A stretch of DNA of 64,000 bases from positions 49,581,467-49,645,466 of the forward strand of contig NC_087070.1 in NCBI RefSeq assembly GCF_963678635.1, in the 5' to 3' direction. Numbering within the stretch: the stretch's first letter is position 1; the number at the start of each line of letters is the position of its first letter. This document shows, one piece after another, positions 1 to 12,228 of this stretch. The stretch is from Symsagittifera roscoffensis (taxonomy: Eukaryota; Xenacoelomorpha; Acoela; Convolutidae). A model generated the notes under the pieces. That model did no database searches, was not told the DNA's origin, and saw only the letters and a program-made list of their open reading frames with translations. The position numbers and the translations under genes were made by a program.

Positions 1-595
1 ATCTAATTGGCTTTAACCTGGATTTTTGCAAATTACTGCTCGGTAAAGAAAGTGTGGGTTTTCTTTGAAAAGCTGATATGTCCAACAGGTAGGGGTGGAT
101 TAGGGTGGGGCTCGGAGATTATATTTCCTGACAACTCAAAAGCTACTTTGTGGTACTACTCTACCCTTTTTGACCAATCAACCCTAAAGTTTGAATTTTG
201 ATCGTGGAGATTAGTTATGTCTTGCTTGCTAATTGTTTTCTTTGAAACAACCAAAAAACTAAGATTAGAAAAATTGAAATGGAACAGAAAAGTAAAATTT
301 AATTAATTCGTACTATTTGGTTTTAATCGCAAACTTTTTGTAAGCCTTAGTTTTCTGGGGGCTTCAAAAAAAACTAATCAAAAATAAATCTTCGATTGGG
401 TTGGGCGCGTTGTTTTTGCTCGCAGCTAAACCAATGGTCTTTTCAAAGAATAAATCAAACTAACCTTTAACCTTTAATTTATTTCAATTTGATAAAGAGT
501 TCTCTATATCTGAGAAAAAAACGATCGCTTTAATTTTTTTTAAATGCATCAATGGTTCAAAATGGGCCTTTCATTTCAACTTTTATTCAAAATTT

Positions 596-745
596 TTTGT
601 TCCGACTTCCAAATATAAAGAAGGAAGGTTTGTGCCTAGGTGGTTTTTCTTCCGGACAAATTTCAATTTTTAACTAGCCATTTTTGGCAGGTTTTTTATC
701 AACTGAAAATACTGATACAAAACTGATGAATTGTCCAAAAACGCA
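596..745 (-). repeat. family A MITE-like fragment (right end)
   Basis: Read on the minus strand this matches the right end of the ~520-bp family A repeat. It has the terminal GTCGGAAC block (seen here as GTTCCGAC), the stretch before it that carries the GCACAAA motif, and the TAGTTAAAAA block. The remainder of the element is absent. Confidence 0.6.
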
Positions 746-1239
746 TTAAACAAAATTTTAAGACAATGTAAAAAACCACGGAGACAAAATTGCCTTAGAG
801 TTTCGGGAGAATGATTATGGTGCATTTTGTTTTGCGAAAACCGGGCCTAAATTATCATATTTGGCCTTTTCAAACAATCAAAAATTTGGTTGAAACTACT
901 TGGTCGATCACTGGCATAATCATGAAGTGATACTCGTACATAGCCCAACGAACTTTAAGAAGGCTATGCTCTCCAAAAATTTGCACAGATTGTTCAAAAA
1001 ATTGCTCTTAATTCAAAAGATTGTTGTTTTTATATAGTGAGCGCGATCTGTTTTGTCTATCAAACAACAATAAATTAGTTTATACATTGTTTTGATGCTT
1101 ATATCCTCCTTAAAGTTTGTTGAGCTACGTAAGAGGTTCTTTTCGATAAAATTATGTCAGTGGTCAACCACGTAGTTTTGTCGTGAATTTTGATTGACTA
1201 AAAAGCCAAAAATTTTAAACAAGATTAGTCTTTATCAAT

Positions 1240-1430
1240 TTGGCACCCCTTTAAGTACTATTTTGAGATATCCAGTTTTGCCTGACTAACTTTAAATTTT
1301 TTGGTCGACGACTTTATCCAAAAAGTGCCTAAAACGCATTTCTGGCAGGTTTTTACAACATTTTGCCTGCGGCGCTGAAAACTTGGTCAAATTAGGGTCT
1401 TTATAATGATTTGGGCGTTAGTGGTTTTTT
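1240..1430 (-). repeat. hAT-type MITE fragment
   Basis: Diverged minus-strand partial copy of the ~400-bp repeat seen whole at 50,567-50,968. Shared landmarks are ATTTTGAGATATCCA, the AAAAAGTGCCTAAAA block, TTTGCCTGCGGCGC and TTGGTCAAATTAGGGTC. Neither terminal inverted repeat is present. Confidence 0.6.
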
Positions 1431-2530
1431 TCGAAGAATTGGTTCTTTGTTGTTGTTTTTTATGAGATGAAAAATAATTGTTTAATTATATAACTCCACA
1501 AACTTTACACCCATTAACTGACCAAGAGGGAAGCTAATGAGATCAAAACCACAATAAAAGGAGAAGCTTGGAAGGAAGTTGTCAAAACACCAACTCCTTG
1601 CTGGGACTAAAGAAGGCTCGAAATGTATTTTTAGACTATTCTTGCGGTGTTAATTCGGAACTGGAAAAAGCCAAGTAATTAGTCCCAATAATGCGCTTTT
1701 AGACTAAAATCATCTTACTGCGTACCAGTTGGAGAAAAAAATATTGGAACTTTTCCAATTGTTTCCCTTGTATTTTTGGTGAGTGTTTTTAATTTTTCTC
1801 TATCTACTCTAAAATACATAAAAAGATTAGAAAACTAAGCATTAAATTAGGACCCAACAATCAAAATTAGGTAATCATGCCTAACGCGTCAACCCAAACG
1901 GTTATTTGAGGTTTCTGCGATTCGCAGAGGATCTATGCAAGAATCTTAGGCCTTTTTAAGCATACTTCCTTTCTATTTGCTAACCTTTACTTCAGACAGA
2001 GTTATTTTTCTAATCAAAACTATTTTTTGCTACTCGCCGTCGTTTTTTATAGAATTTTTACGAGGTACGTCTATTGCCTCTGAAATCAGCCAGTCTCGGT
2101 ATTACCGAAAGCTAGAGGTCAAGTCTCATGCACTATAATTGACCCACGACAAAAAAGGATAGAGTTTTGAGCATGTTTTCAAATTTTACGCTCAAGAAAT
2201 GTTTTTGTGCTTAGATCAAATACAACAATTTATGTTAAAAAAAATACCCGAGGAACATTACGAGGCCAAAATGTGCATTTTGTGAATTGTAAGAGGATTC
2301 CGCAACAATCAAAATTCAGATTTGTCGCGGAAACCGCAGCCTGGCTACTTTTCTTTGATCTTCTCTGCTGTTTTGGATTCCACGGACAATTAGCTAAGTT
2401 ACTGTATTGCTCGAAATTGCTCGAAAAACATGCATTTTGCAGAATCTGTTGCAAAACGAGTGGAATCCGGAACCAGTTTTTTGAATCCATGAGAAAATTA
2501 TAATATCTATGTTGAGTAAACTTAAGCTGT

Positions 2531-2655
2531 GGCGGAATCAGCAATTGTAAGTGGAATCCGCAAATTGTAAGTGGAATCCGCAAATTGTAAGCGGATTCCG
2601 CATATTGTAAGTGGAACCCGAAAATGGTACGCGGAATCCGCATAAATTTTTGGAA
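2531..2655. repeat. 20-bp tandem repeat, about six units
   Basis: Units start near 2531, 2551, 2571, 2591, 2611 and 2631 and resemble GTGGAATCCGCAAATTGTAA. Several units carry the near-palindrome GCGGAWTCCGC. Related singletons lie upstream near 2295 and 2460. The long minus-strand open frame across this site is a by-product of the repeat. Confidence 0.85.
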
Positions 2656-2884
2656 GCCACATAAGTTGAAAGACTTGTCTCTCGAATCCAGGAACAAAGA
2701 GACACAAAATTGGGCGCATATCCAGTGCACAGTTTGGCCTCGTAATGGACGCTATAATGATTGAACAGAAAAAAAACTTTATATTCTTATTTTTTTGATA
2801 ACTAGCTTTGGATTTGAAAACCCAAGTTTGGCAGGACTGCTGGAATCGATTACGCACTCAGTTCCAATGCTAAACGTCTAAGGG

Positions 2885-3120
2885 CGAATTATTGAAATAT
2901 GGCAAACTTTTTGCATTTAGGAAATTTCTAACACAGCTCAACTTTTTCAGAAACATGGCAGCTGCAAAAAAACAAAGATCGAATTTGTAATCGTTGTTTA
3001 TAAATTCGATAATTGATTTTATTTGCCACTGCCATCTTTCTGAAAAAGTTTAGCTCTGTTAGAAATTTTTGAAAGCAAAAATATAGCGATATTTTAATAA
3101 TAAATTTTGCCTTATTTCTT
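2885..3120. repeat. foldback (inverted repeat) element with ~100-bp arms
   Basis: The left arm (about 2885-2990) and right arm (about 3001-3115) are reverse complements along nearly their full length. For example, AACTTTTTCAGAAACATGGC on the left pairs with GCCATCTTTCTGAAAAAGTT on the right, and AAATTTCTAACA with TGTTAGAAATTT. The spacer is only about 10 bp, so the unit could form one long hairpin. No coding content. Confidence 0.8.
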
Positions 3121-3501
3121 CTTCTGTAAAACAGTTTTTTTCGATTTTTGTTAATTGTTTTTAAGTTGAAAATATCAGTTTAGTTCACACTGTTATGCAC
3201 ATAAAAACATAAAACATCCAGTTGCTGTGCAAACAAAGTGCCGGTATAGGGCAGCTTTTATTGATTAGAGTAGAATTCAGTTAGCCATTCACCGAATATA
3301 AAATTATTTTCAAAAGCAACTGTTTTCTTTTTTTTTGTGTGCAAAAACAAGCTTTTCGGTAGAACTCAAATACTGCACATTTTGTTAAAAAGTGTCCCTG
3401 AGATTAGCTTTGCGCAGCTTTCCCTTTTTTTGTCAAGCAGATAAACATAGTACCATCCTGATGATATAAAAATCAAGTTGAGGTGGAAAGTGGCCAGGAG
3501 G

Positions 3502-3778
3502 TTTTTGGAGTAGGTGGGCAAAAAACCATCGGTTGATACCGCCATCGGTTAAATTTGTTGTTAGTTTTGAAATTTTTCTATTAAAAAAATACATGAATGA
3601 TAACCTTCCAAAAGTCTGTATAAACCCCTAGGTATGTGTCCTGCAGCACAAACGTAGGGGTTAAGAAGATTTGGAAGGTAATTTGTTTGTGATTTTTTCA
3701 ATAACCTTTTTTTTATAAAAACAAAAAAACAATCAGTGACTGGGTTAAATTGTTGTTTTTTCCCACCTACTCCAAAAC
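3502..3778. mobile_element. MITE with 16-bp perfect terminal inverted repeats
   Basis: TTTTGGAGTAGGTGGG at 3503-3518 is matched by its exact reverse complement CCCACCTACTCCAAAA at 3762-3777. Inside are a second weaker inverted pair (CCTTCCAAA and TTTGGAAGG) and AACCCCTAGG facing GTAGGGGTT. The size (~277 bp), lack of coding capacity and terminal inverted repeats fit a non-autonomous DNA transposon. No clear target duplication was found, so the superfamily is open. Confidence 0.75.
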
Positions 3779-4364
3779 TTCCGTGGTCAAATGAATAACT
3801 TTCTTCTGTGCAAAACCAAAACTGGTCACACAGATTGTTATTTTGATTCTATTAAAATAATTTTTGTTTCACGTTTTCTTATTGACGGATGGAATCTAAA
3901 TGACAAAACATTTTTTTTTCAATTTGCTTTCTTGTATTATTTCTTGAGCATAAATTGATCATTCTAATCTTCTTAAATTCTTTTATATGAAAAAAAACGG
4001 ACAATCAGTTGTTGGCAAAACAAAAAAAAAACAGATGCTGGGTCTGCCTCATCTTTTTTCATTTATGTTACCCTAGAAACAATTCTGTAAATCCCTTTCT
4101 CTGTGAAGGAGTTATTGAATAATTAAATACAAACAAGTTTTCCGTCTTCAGCAATCAAGGATATACATTTTTAAATAGTCCAATGATAAACGATTAAAAT
4201 CATTTTGATATTGCATAATGAAATTTTTTTTCTAGCAATACGGTCTCTTCAAGTTTGACTTGTGATGTTTCTAATGAAATATCTAGATGATCATATTCAG
4301 TAAGTTATTCAACTTAAAATTGTTAACTTAGTTGAGCGAATTGGCGGAGTTTTCTAGACATCTG
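3779..4364. other. no gene or repeat seen
   Basis: AT-rich unique-looking sequence with many homopolymer runs. No open frame of note. Confidence 0.5.
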
Positions 4365-4510
4365 ACAGATATTGTTGTCTTCAGCTTAGGTTGCAGAAAA
4401 TATTTCCATACTGGTTGATTTCCGAAAAAAATACGGGAGTTTGAAAATTGCGGATAATTAACGCGCGATATAATGTGTTCCAATAATAGGCGTAAGCGGC
4501 GAATTAATGC
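4365..4510 (-). repeat. family A fragment, inverted partner of the next copy
   Basis: The middle of family A in minus orientation: it reads TTAACGCGCGATAT, then GCGTAAGCGGCGAATTAA, mirroring the same blocks of the plus copy that starts 40 bp further on. Confidence 0.7.
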
Positions 4511-4549
4511 GTTCCAGAGGGCAACATTGATTGCTAAGAGAAAAAAATT

Positions 4550-5075
4550 GCTCGTGTCAGGGCAAAGCCTTGAACTTTCCGACTGCCTTTTAAGATTTAT
4601 GGAGCAGTAATAACATTTAAAAAAATAAAGGTAATAAAATAAAATGAAACATTTTTTTTAATTGGGAATTTTTTTGAAAATCGTCCCCCCACACACCATT
4701 TTAAGTACAAAAAAAATACATTTCGCTCCTTTTAAAAATCAATTATGGCAAATAAGCTTCTTTCAACCAACTTGGAACGATTTCTTAGACGGATTAATTC
4801 TCCGCTTACGCGTTAATATCGCGAAATATATCGCGCGTTAATTGTCCCAAATTGGCCAAAGTGGCAATCATTAAACTCCCATAACTTTAGAAAAAGTGAT
4901 CAAAGCTGAAATATTTTATCAAATTTAAGCTGAGGGCAACAATATCTTTTGAACGATATTTTAAAAAATCCCGTCAAAACTGGCTAGTTAAAAAGTCGAA
5001 ATTTGTCTGAAAAAAAAAACCACCCCGAGCACAAACAATCCGTTTTTTTTTGCTACAAAAATCGGAACAACAAGA
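4550..5075 (+). mobile_element. family A MITE-like element, near full length
   Basis: Landmarks in order are: a left end with the hairpin CAGGGCAAAGCCTTG; TTCCGACTGCCTTTTAAG; the CACACACCATTTTAAGTAC block; CGCTTACGCGTTAATATCGC followed by ATATATCGCGCGTTAATTG; CCACCCCGAGCACAAA; and a right end at ATCGGAACAA. The octamer near the left end (GTTCCGAC in the best copies) is the reverse complement of the right-end octamer (GTCGGAAC), which suggests a DNA-transposon-derived element. It has no coding capacity. Confidence 0.75.
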
Positions 5076-5169
5076 AACGATATACGTCCCTCTTGTATCT
5101 TAAATAGCTAGTAGGGGGATAAATTGAAGAGAAAATTGTTTCGTCAACTGTTGAATCACAAAATTTTTT

Positions 5170-5245
5170 AATCGGCCTTAAAGGGTAGTCGGGGCATCCT
5201 CTGGACATTCAAGGCCTCCTCTGATAAACAAGCAGTCTTGTTTCA
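5170..5245 (-). repeat. family A left-end fragment
   Basis: The minus-strand reading gives AAGACTGCTTG, the degraded hairpin and CCTTTAAGGCCG, which is the left end of family A. It lies about 95 bp beyond the full copy. Confidence 0.5.
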
Positions 5246-5801
5246 TTTCAAAAAAGTTCAATAGTTGTAAAAAGAAAAACTTATCTGTAGGTTCGAACTA
5301 CTGATCTTGATTTGAAAAAAGCTACATTTTTTGTTATTATGATTTTTCACTGATTTAACGAGCCGATTTAACAAACAATTAATTTCAGTAGATTTTTCTT
5401 ATGAACAAGAAGCAATTAACGGAGCTAGCGGTGAAATTATTGCAAATAAATTAGGGCCTAATTCGAGCGAGGAGGCTGTGAAATAGGACTCGATCCTGTA
5501 TTATATCCGAGGCTAAAAATCAGTCTTTTTATAAGCCATTTGAGCGTAAAAATATCAAAAATTATAATTAGTTTTAGACAAAAAGCAACTGGGAAAACTA
5601 TAAGGAAAATTTGGAAACCATTAATTGAACTAAATCAGGAAAAGAGAAAAAAAGACAAATTACTGACAATGTTTTAGTCAAAGCTGACCTTCGTTCTTGA
5701 AGCCTTTCAATTTTCTTTTCTGCCAAAAATGCCATCAAAGTAAATTTTAAAAGTCGTTTGGGAGCTGATTGATCTGGGTGGCGATTTATAACATTACTGT
5801 T
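5246..5801. other. no gene or repeat seen
   Basis: AT-rich sequence without notable open frames or motifs. Confidence 0.45.
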
Positions 5802-6200
5802 TAGGGGCGGATCACGGATTTTCTTGAGGAGGGGGCAATAATTTACAAAAAATTTTGTCGACCTTTTTTAAAACCGACCAAAATAATTTTCAGAGCTGTC
5901 TTAAATCAAAACAAAGACCCTAATTTGATAAAGTTTCCTGTGCCGCAGACATTTTTTCTGAAAAAAAAGGCCAAAATGCGGTTTTTGGGCTTTTTTTGAA
6001 AAATGTTCACCAAAAAATCTTTTTTTTTGTGGAGCGCGCTCTCTTTCAATTTAGTATATATTGGCGCCGATGGCGCCCGTAGAAAATTTTTAGTGTCGGT
6101 CGGCCCAAAAATGGATGTAAAAAAAAGTAATACCAAAGTGGGGTCCCCTGGGTTGGTGAGCGGGTCAAATCCGTGAGGGGGGATGAGCGCCCACAGGGGT
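5802..6200 (+). mobile_element. hAT-type MITE, diverged copy
   Basis: It starts AGGGGCGGATCACGGATTTT and ends in the CCGTGAGGGGGGATGAGCGC region. The middle (GTGCCGCAGAC, GGAGCGCGCTCTC, TATATTGGCGCC) matches the copy at 50,567-50,968. Terminal repeats are only partly kept. The short minus-strand open frame here is not a gene. Confidence 0.7.
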
Positions 6201-8314
6201 GTTTAAAACCCAATTAAAACGTCTGTCAGTTTTTAGGCCCATAGCCTATAGGAATATTCTTTTTATATGCAAAATGAAATCTCACTATTTAAAGGGTACT
6301 GTATTTTTTTCATTCTTGTTTACAGGACAGATTAACAAATGAAAAATTTAAATAATTTTCTTTTGCGATGTGCGATCTAGAATTAGTTATCAAGTTTGTT
6401 TGATTTTTTCTTCTCTTTTCCAAATCACCTGTATTTCAGCGAGTCTGAAGAACTTAGCAAGTACGCTTTCAGCCTAGTTAAATTGAAATAATCAATAAAT
6501 TCGGCTACAGTCAATTGGCGCTCGAGTTAGTTCGACCGGCGACTTAACTATTAAAATAATATCGTTTTCATTACCATTCTTTTATTGTTTCGATTTTCAA
6601 AAAAAAACGTATATTGCCATTAATAACAATCTATTTTTTAATTAAGTCTTTTGTGAAAAGAAAGAGAGATCATAAAATTATTTTTTTTCTCAATTTTTTA
6701 ATGAATGTTATATAAATCATAATATAAAGCTTTATAGTCAATATCAAGCAACATTTTTGATTGGCTCACCTGGTATAGACTCAACATTGAGAAAGCTGTG
6801 AGGTCTACCTTATGAAATCAACGACAAAACTTTGAAAACTTGTAAAGAAAAAATTACCCTTTCTCGAGAAAATTTTAGATCTTTTGGTGTCTTCGAGTAT
6901 GAACGTCTCATTACACTTAATTTTAAACTTAAAACTGAAATCTGTTTAAAATTAAGAAGTCACAAATTTTGCAAAATTCGAAATTCAAATTTGAGCCAGC
7001 ATATGTGCTTTTTTGGGTATATATTTTTTTCTCGAGCTAGACAGACTATGCGTGTGTTTTCCAATCTTCATTGTTCCCATTAACTAAATTAACTAAATAT
7101 GTTTTTGAGAAGTAGAAAAAAAATAAAACCTTTCTGTGCAACCCTGGATCCGTATCCGAACCTTATTGATCTGGCCACTAAAAAGAAGGAACTTCGTATT
7201 CGGGCGTGTTTTATTATCACTTTTTTTCCACCCAAAATGTCAGATGAAACCGATAGATAATTTTATTTTTCAGCCATTTCATCCATGAGTCAATCTCACT
7301 TTCGAAAGTCTCGGTTTCGAAAAAATTGGTTTAAAATTTGTGCTTATATTGAACAGATCTCTTTCTATTAATTAAATTTGAGCTAACACTGCCAAATTTG
7401 TATCTCTTAGAAATCCAGGGGTAGTTTTTTCTCAGCTAGTTTTTAGTACCTAGCCCCACACGCATAAAAAAAAACATTTCTACCAATGTCTACCAGCCCC
7501 CTTCGAATAAAATTAAGAGGAGGGGGGGGGGGGGGGGGGCTTGTTAATTATTTTCACAAAATTTTTTCTTCATTTTGATTATTTTTGCTGACTAAGTTTT
7601 GTCATTTTCGACTCAGCGTAAGTTTCTATACTCATTCAGCGAGAGATAAAAATTATACGTACTCAAGTAGAATGATTAGAATGATTATACCAGGGTAAAT
7701 TTGGTAAATTTTCTTTTTGCAGTTTTTGTTGAGTCTGCCAAAAAAAACTTTCAGATTTGCTGCCTATGTTAGTGTTTTATAAACTAGCCAATTTTAAGAC
7801 TTAAGAAATTTTCGTGATCAATTACAGTAGCAAACTTTGGTTCAGATAAACTTCAAAAAGTTTTGATTTTATCAAACAGGATCTTAATAACAGCATTTGA
7901 AAAAATTCAATGAGTTGAAATCAACATTAAATTACTTTTTGTTCGAAATGTTTTTAGTTCAGGAATATTTACGCTTGGTGTTGTTTTTTTTTTTCAGTCA
8001 TTTTTTTGGTGATCGAATTAATAGTTTTAACAAAAAAACATACCCTATAAAAATTTTGCTCTGGGAGTTTGAAAGTAACCAATTTCCAATTTGGTTATGC
8101 TCTGGACTAAATTATGCGCGCTTTGAAAATTTTTTTCATAATGCTGAAAGCCTAACGCGAAATATTTATTAAGCCATCTAGTAAGGTCCTTATAACACCT
8201 TGCTAGATGAGAAACTTATCATTTTCACTTGAAACAGCTTGTGGGGAAACTTAGCTAAGTGTTATTATGTATCTTCAAACATTTTATTGAAAACATACCA
8301 AAAAAAATTCAAAT
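6201..8314. other. gene-poor stretch with an 18-bp poly-G run
   Basis: AT-rich, with only short unrelated open frames that have no domain, splice or codon support. A run of 18 G at 7522-7539 is the only striking feature. Confidence 0.5.
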
Positions 8315-8375
8315 TTTTTACGGCCAGTCCGAGAATTTCCCGGCGTTACCTGATTCAAGCAGTCTGTTTTGAATT
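8315..8375 (-). repeat. family A left-end remnant
   Basis: On the minus strand this reads CAGACTGCTTGAATCAGG and then GGACTGGCCGTAAAA, resembling the family A left end but strongly diverged. Confidence 0.4.
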
Positions 8376-10394
8376 TTTATCAGGCTTTAAAGTACAGTTT
8401 AAAAAAGCCTGTTGAATAAAACTGCCGTAAAAGGCCAAAAATTTTGGTTGAATACTAAATTTAGAAAAATTCGAGCACAATATTCCGTCACTCTCCTGTG
8501 ATGACGAAACAAAAACTAAATAATCATCATTTGCAAAATGGAAGTCAAGGGTGATATTTTCCTAAAAATTAACAGCGAAAAAGAAATTCTACGAACAAGA
8601 CTTAGTCCATGACCAAAAGACACTGTCCAGACTGTGAGTTTTCAGTCGCGAGTGATATTCAGCGCCACTGCTAGAATCTGGACTTAAGTCGCGGAACTTG
8701 GCTCGGGTTTATATGTTTTAAGTTATAATAAAATTAGTAATTGTCTGCAACCAAAACAGCAAAGTACTCATTTCATAATACTGTTATTTAGAAAAAGGGT
8801 TTTTCAAACAACTTTGACTAATTTGAGCTCAGAAATGGAACAATTACTTTTTTTAAAATTACTTTTGAATTTTACATAGTAATTAATCAATTGGACCGTT
8901 TTTTAAATGAGAAAAAACGTGTAAAATTTTTGTTCATCTTCTTGTTCAATGAAACTAGATTACTATTTGGAAGATACTTTGTCAATAGATTTGTTAAGGA
9001 AGTAAAGAGATCAGTTCAACATCCTCTTCCCTGAAAAGGCCAATCTAGGATGCTCTAGCCCACGTTGTCTGTAAAATACTCACCTCTCATTGGCTGAAAA
9101 TTCCAACTAACTGCCAATTTCACATCCATCTCCCTAAACCGCCTCAAGAGAGGATGTTAATTTAGTCTAAATCTTCCGTTATACGCCATTGGAGTAACTC
9201 GCCTTCTATTATTTTCCATTTTGTTGATGAATCAATTTTGAAGAATGAATACATTGTTTTTCTAATTGATTTTACCAAAATCAAGGATCCGACACATGTC
9301 CATAAATAGTGAAGGGAATTTACTCGAATAGAAAAGAAGACCCATTGATTAACAATTTCAAATCACATGAGAGTTGTTGAAAGAGTAAAATTTCGAAATT
9401 TTGCTGTCTTTTTAAAATGTTTCTGAATAATATAAAATAAAAAAGTGGGCGTTTTTTAATTTCCTATTTTTCAGATAACCATCAGGTTTTTTAAAAAAAA
9501 AAACAAAGCTACCGTCAATCAGCTATTTTTAGTAAAAGATTATTTATTTTTATCTTATAAGCAAATCGGTGTTCGTAAAAAGGTCGTTGAAATTAGATTA
9601 CGCAATCGTGTTATCTCGATTATCAGACAAACCTCAGAGAACTATTAAAAACAATTGGAAACTAACAAACAGAAACTGTTGAAAAAATTGTGACCGTGCT
9701 TATAAGATCTTTGTGGTTGATATTTGTTAACTTAAACAACCATTCAAATCTTCGCATCTTAATATGTAAGTATGCTTTTTTCACACCCAACTCATTTAAT
9801 TTTCTATCAAAATCCATCCTGTTTTGCTCAAATCCTTAGTGTACATCTCGTTTGGAATTTTTTGGAAAAACCATTTCCGGTTTAAATTAACCAGAAAGAG
9901 TCAAAATCAGTGATTCAATCAAAATCAAAAAATGCTATTTAAGAAAAATTGATGCGTTTACAAAACAGTCCCACAAAAAACATACCAAAACAAAATAGTC
10001 CAAAAAATCAAGTAATGAAGGAAAAAAACAGTCCGATAATGATTTAAGATCGCCGGTGGGTTAAAATAATGCGTTAAAGAGCTCAAAATCATAAATTTTG
10101 TAAAATATAGAGGTTTGAATGCTTCTATGTCAACCAATTTTGGATAACTAAGGCGCAATGTATTTCTTTCTATAAATCTTGCTATTTCCTTCTGTCAAAC
10201 TATCGATGCAAATTGAAATGAAGATTTTTATCACTGTGCATTTTGAGAAGTATCATTCCATCAGTGCTGAGAAATATCAATCCTTTTTCTCCTCAATCCT
10301 CTTTGATACCAAATGATCGGTTTTTTCTCGAAAACAAAGAATGCCTATAACTTAGCAAAATATATTCCTGAAGGAAGCATTTTGTTCCCACTAT
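8376..10394. other. no gene seen
   Basis: AT-rich sequence. A weak inverted pair near 9013 and 9160 (AACATCCTCT and its complement) may be a small foldback, but it is too short to call. No supported coding exon. Confidence 0.45.
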
Positions 10395-10910
10395 TTTCAA
10401 AGAAAATGACGGAATATTTGTGCAAGGGAATGTTTTCATCTTCAGACCAATTTTTTTGCTAGCCTCTTTTAGTGGACTTTTTAAATACTAACTGAAAAGT
10501 ATTTTTGTACTGAGCTGCGCTCAGATTTTAAAAAAAAATTTAATTAATGAACAATTTTTGTAGAGTTAAGGGGTTTAAAAATTGCCAATTTTGCGAATTT
10601 GCGACAATAAACGCGCGATATTTTCCTGCTGTTAACGCAAAAGCTGTGATTTAGTCCGTCCTGGAAACCTTTCCAAATTGAATTGAGGCCTGCTATTCAT
10701 TCTATTTTTTAAGTTACTCAGCAATAAATATATCAATTTGTAGTTCAAATAAATTGTGGACTGTCGGGAGCCAAAATTCAAAATCAACATTCATTTTAAA
10801 ATTCATCGTTTTCTTTTAAATTGTAAATTTTTTAGATACGTTAAAGGGTAGTCAAAACATTCAGGGTGTCGCCCTTGATACGAACAAGCAGTCTTGTTTG
10901 GTTTTGAAAC
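10395..10910 (-). mobile_element. family A element, full-length diverged copy
   Basis: Minus orientation. It opens with the right-end block (ACGGAATATTTGTGC), then TTCAGACCAA, the AAACGCGCGATATT and GTTAACGCAAAAGC blocks, and ends with the hairpin region and AACAAGCAGTCTTG. Length is ~515 bp. Divergence from the 19.3-kb copy is substantial, so it is an older insertion. Confidence 0.7.
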
Positions 10911-12228
10911 TCCGGTTAATTTTTGAGATATCTCTTTTTTCTTTTTTTTGAGTAAATATCCAAAATAGAAAGAAGAAAAACTTAAATTCAGAATAATTAT
11001 TTTGAAAACTTTTTTAATCATCAACAAAATTCCAATGTTTTACAACAAAAAATCAATAATTATTCCAACAAATTTAAGTCATTCTACCAAAAGATCCTAA
11101 ATATTAAAAATTGAGGCCTACACAAATAAAGCGCTAAAGTGAGAGAGTTTATAAGAAATTTTCATAAAAATTACGCGATTTGCAGTATTCTATCAAAAGC
11201 TGGATGAAGATATAGTAATTTTCTGTATAATTTAACCAGATTTATGATAAGAGTTTGTTATTTTGATGCGAGAAGCTTTTTTCTCGGACACATTTTCCTA
11301 TTTTAAGACATATCCGCATGGTATATTTCGAAAGCCAATTTTGTCTAGACTAGGGTAGATATGAAATTAGAGGTCAAAAAAAGCTCTCAAAAAGCTACCA
11401 GATGACAATTGGTATGACAGGGGTTCGAACACTTGATAAACGACGCCAGCAAAAAAGAATTCGACCATACTAAAATGCTCTACTTTCATATCTTTATTCG
11501 CTGACATAGTTGATAGCAAAAACTGTTGCGATAATTTGAAGCAATTTACATCAATTAATAAGTTAAACTTCAATTTGCTGGGTTTTTTCGCCATTTGGCA
11601 GGTTTTTTACAACTGCTCTTTTTTGTTATAAAAATATAAATCAATAAAAAAATCAATGATGTCTGCTGTTTGTCAAATACACCTTGACGAAATCAAATAC
11701 TTTGCAAGTATAGCTTGATAAGACGTTTTGACGGCCTTTGGAAATGGTAATTTTATGGCATCGCATTATCAAAGATTCTAACGGTGTCTTTTGTTTATTC
11801 AGTGTATTGTCCACTAAGTGTATTGCTCTATTTAAAGAAGCAAAGTAATAAAAACAACATCAAAAACGCGATTTAGGCATATCTATATTGTTTGTTTCAA
11901 AATGTGCTTCCCAATATTTTTTTTCTTCAAATTTTGCTTATTGTCAAGTATCAACAAACTAATTTGATAAAACCCTTTTTTAGGGTCATGGTGTGTAACG
12001 GGTAAAATAGTAATTTAACAAAAAACAATGCAAAAGCAAATTGAAATCGATTCTGAATAGAAACTTTAGGGGCCCCTTTTTGCGCTGAAAAGAATGACAT
12101 TTGACAGAAATTGAAAAGATACTTCATTTCATTTTTTTCCAACAAAAGTTTTTTCAAACAAAAGAATTCACAAGCGGACATTTTAACAACAATGTTCTGA
12201 TAACAAACTCAGAGTTACCTTTTTAAAA
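10911..12228. other. upstream region of the receptor gene
   Basis: AT-rich, no supported exon. The start codon at 12,229 has a purine at -3 and G at +4 (AAAAATGGAC). I see no convincing TATA box, so the transcription start cannot be placed. Confidence 0.4.

Larger units (their letters stand above)
1..2530. other. gene-poor stretch, no gene seen
   Basis: AT-rich sequence with many T/A runs. The few open frames are under 100 codons, lack recognisable domains and have no splice context that would make them exons. Two short repeat fragments, listed separately, lie inside. I see no RNA gene. Confidence 0.6.

Noticed and set aside
2230-2730. 166-codon minus-strand open frame
   Set aside because: It runs through the 20-bp tandem repeat, and its repeated peptide follows from that. 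No domain or splice support.
6832-7083. 83-codon plus-strand frame
   Set aside because: Composition as in the surrounding non-coding DNA, no motif.
9013-9165. Possible small MITE
   Set aside because: Only about 12 bp of inverted match at the ends, and no target duplication.
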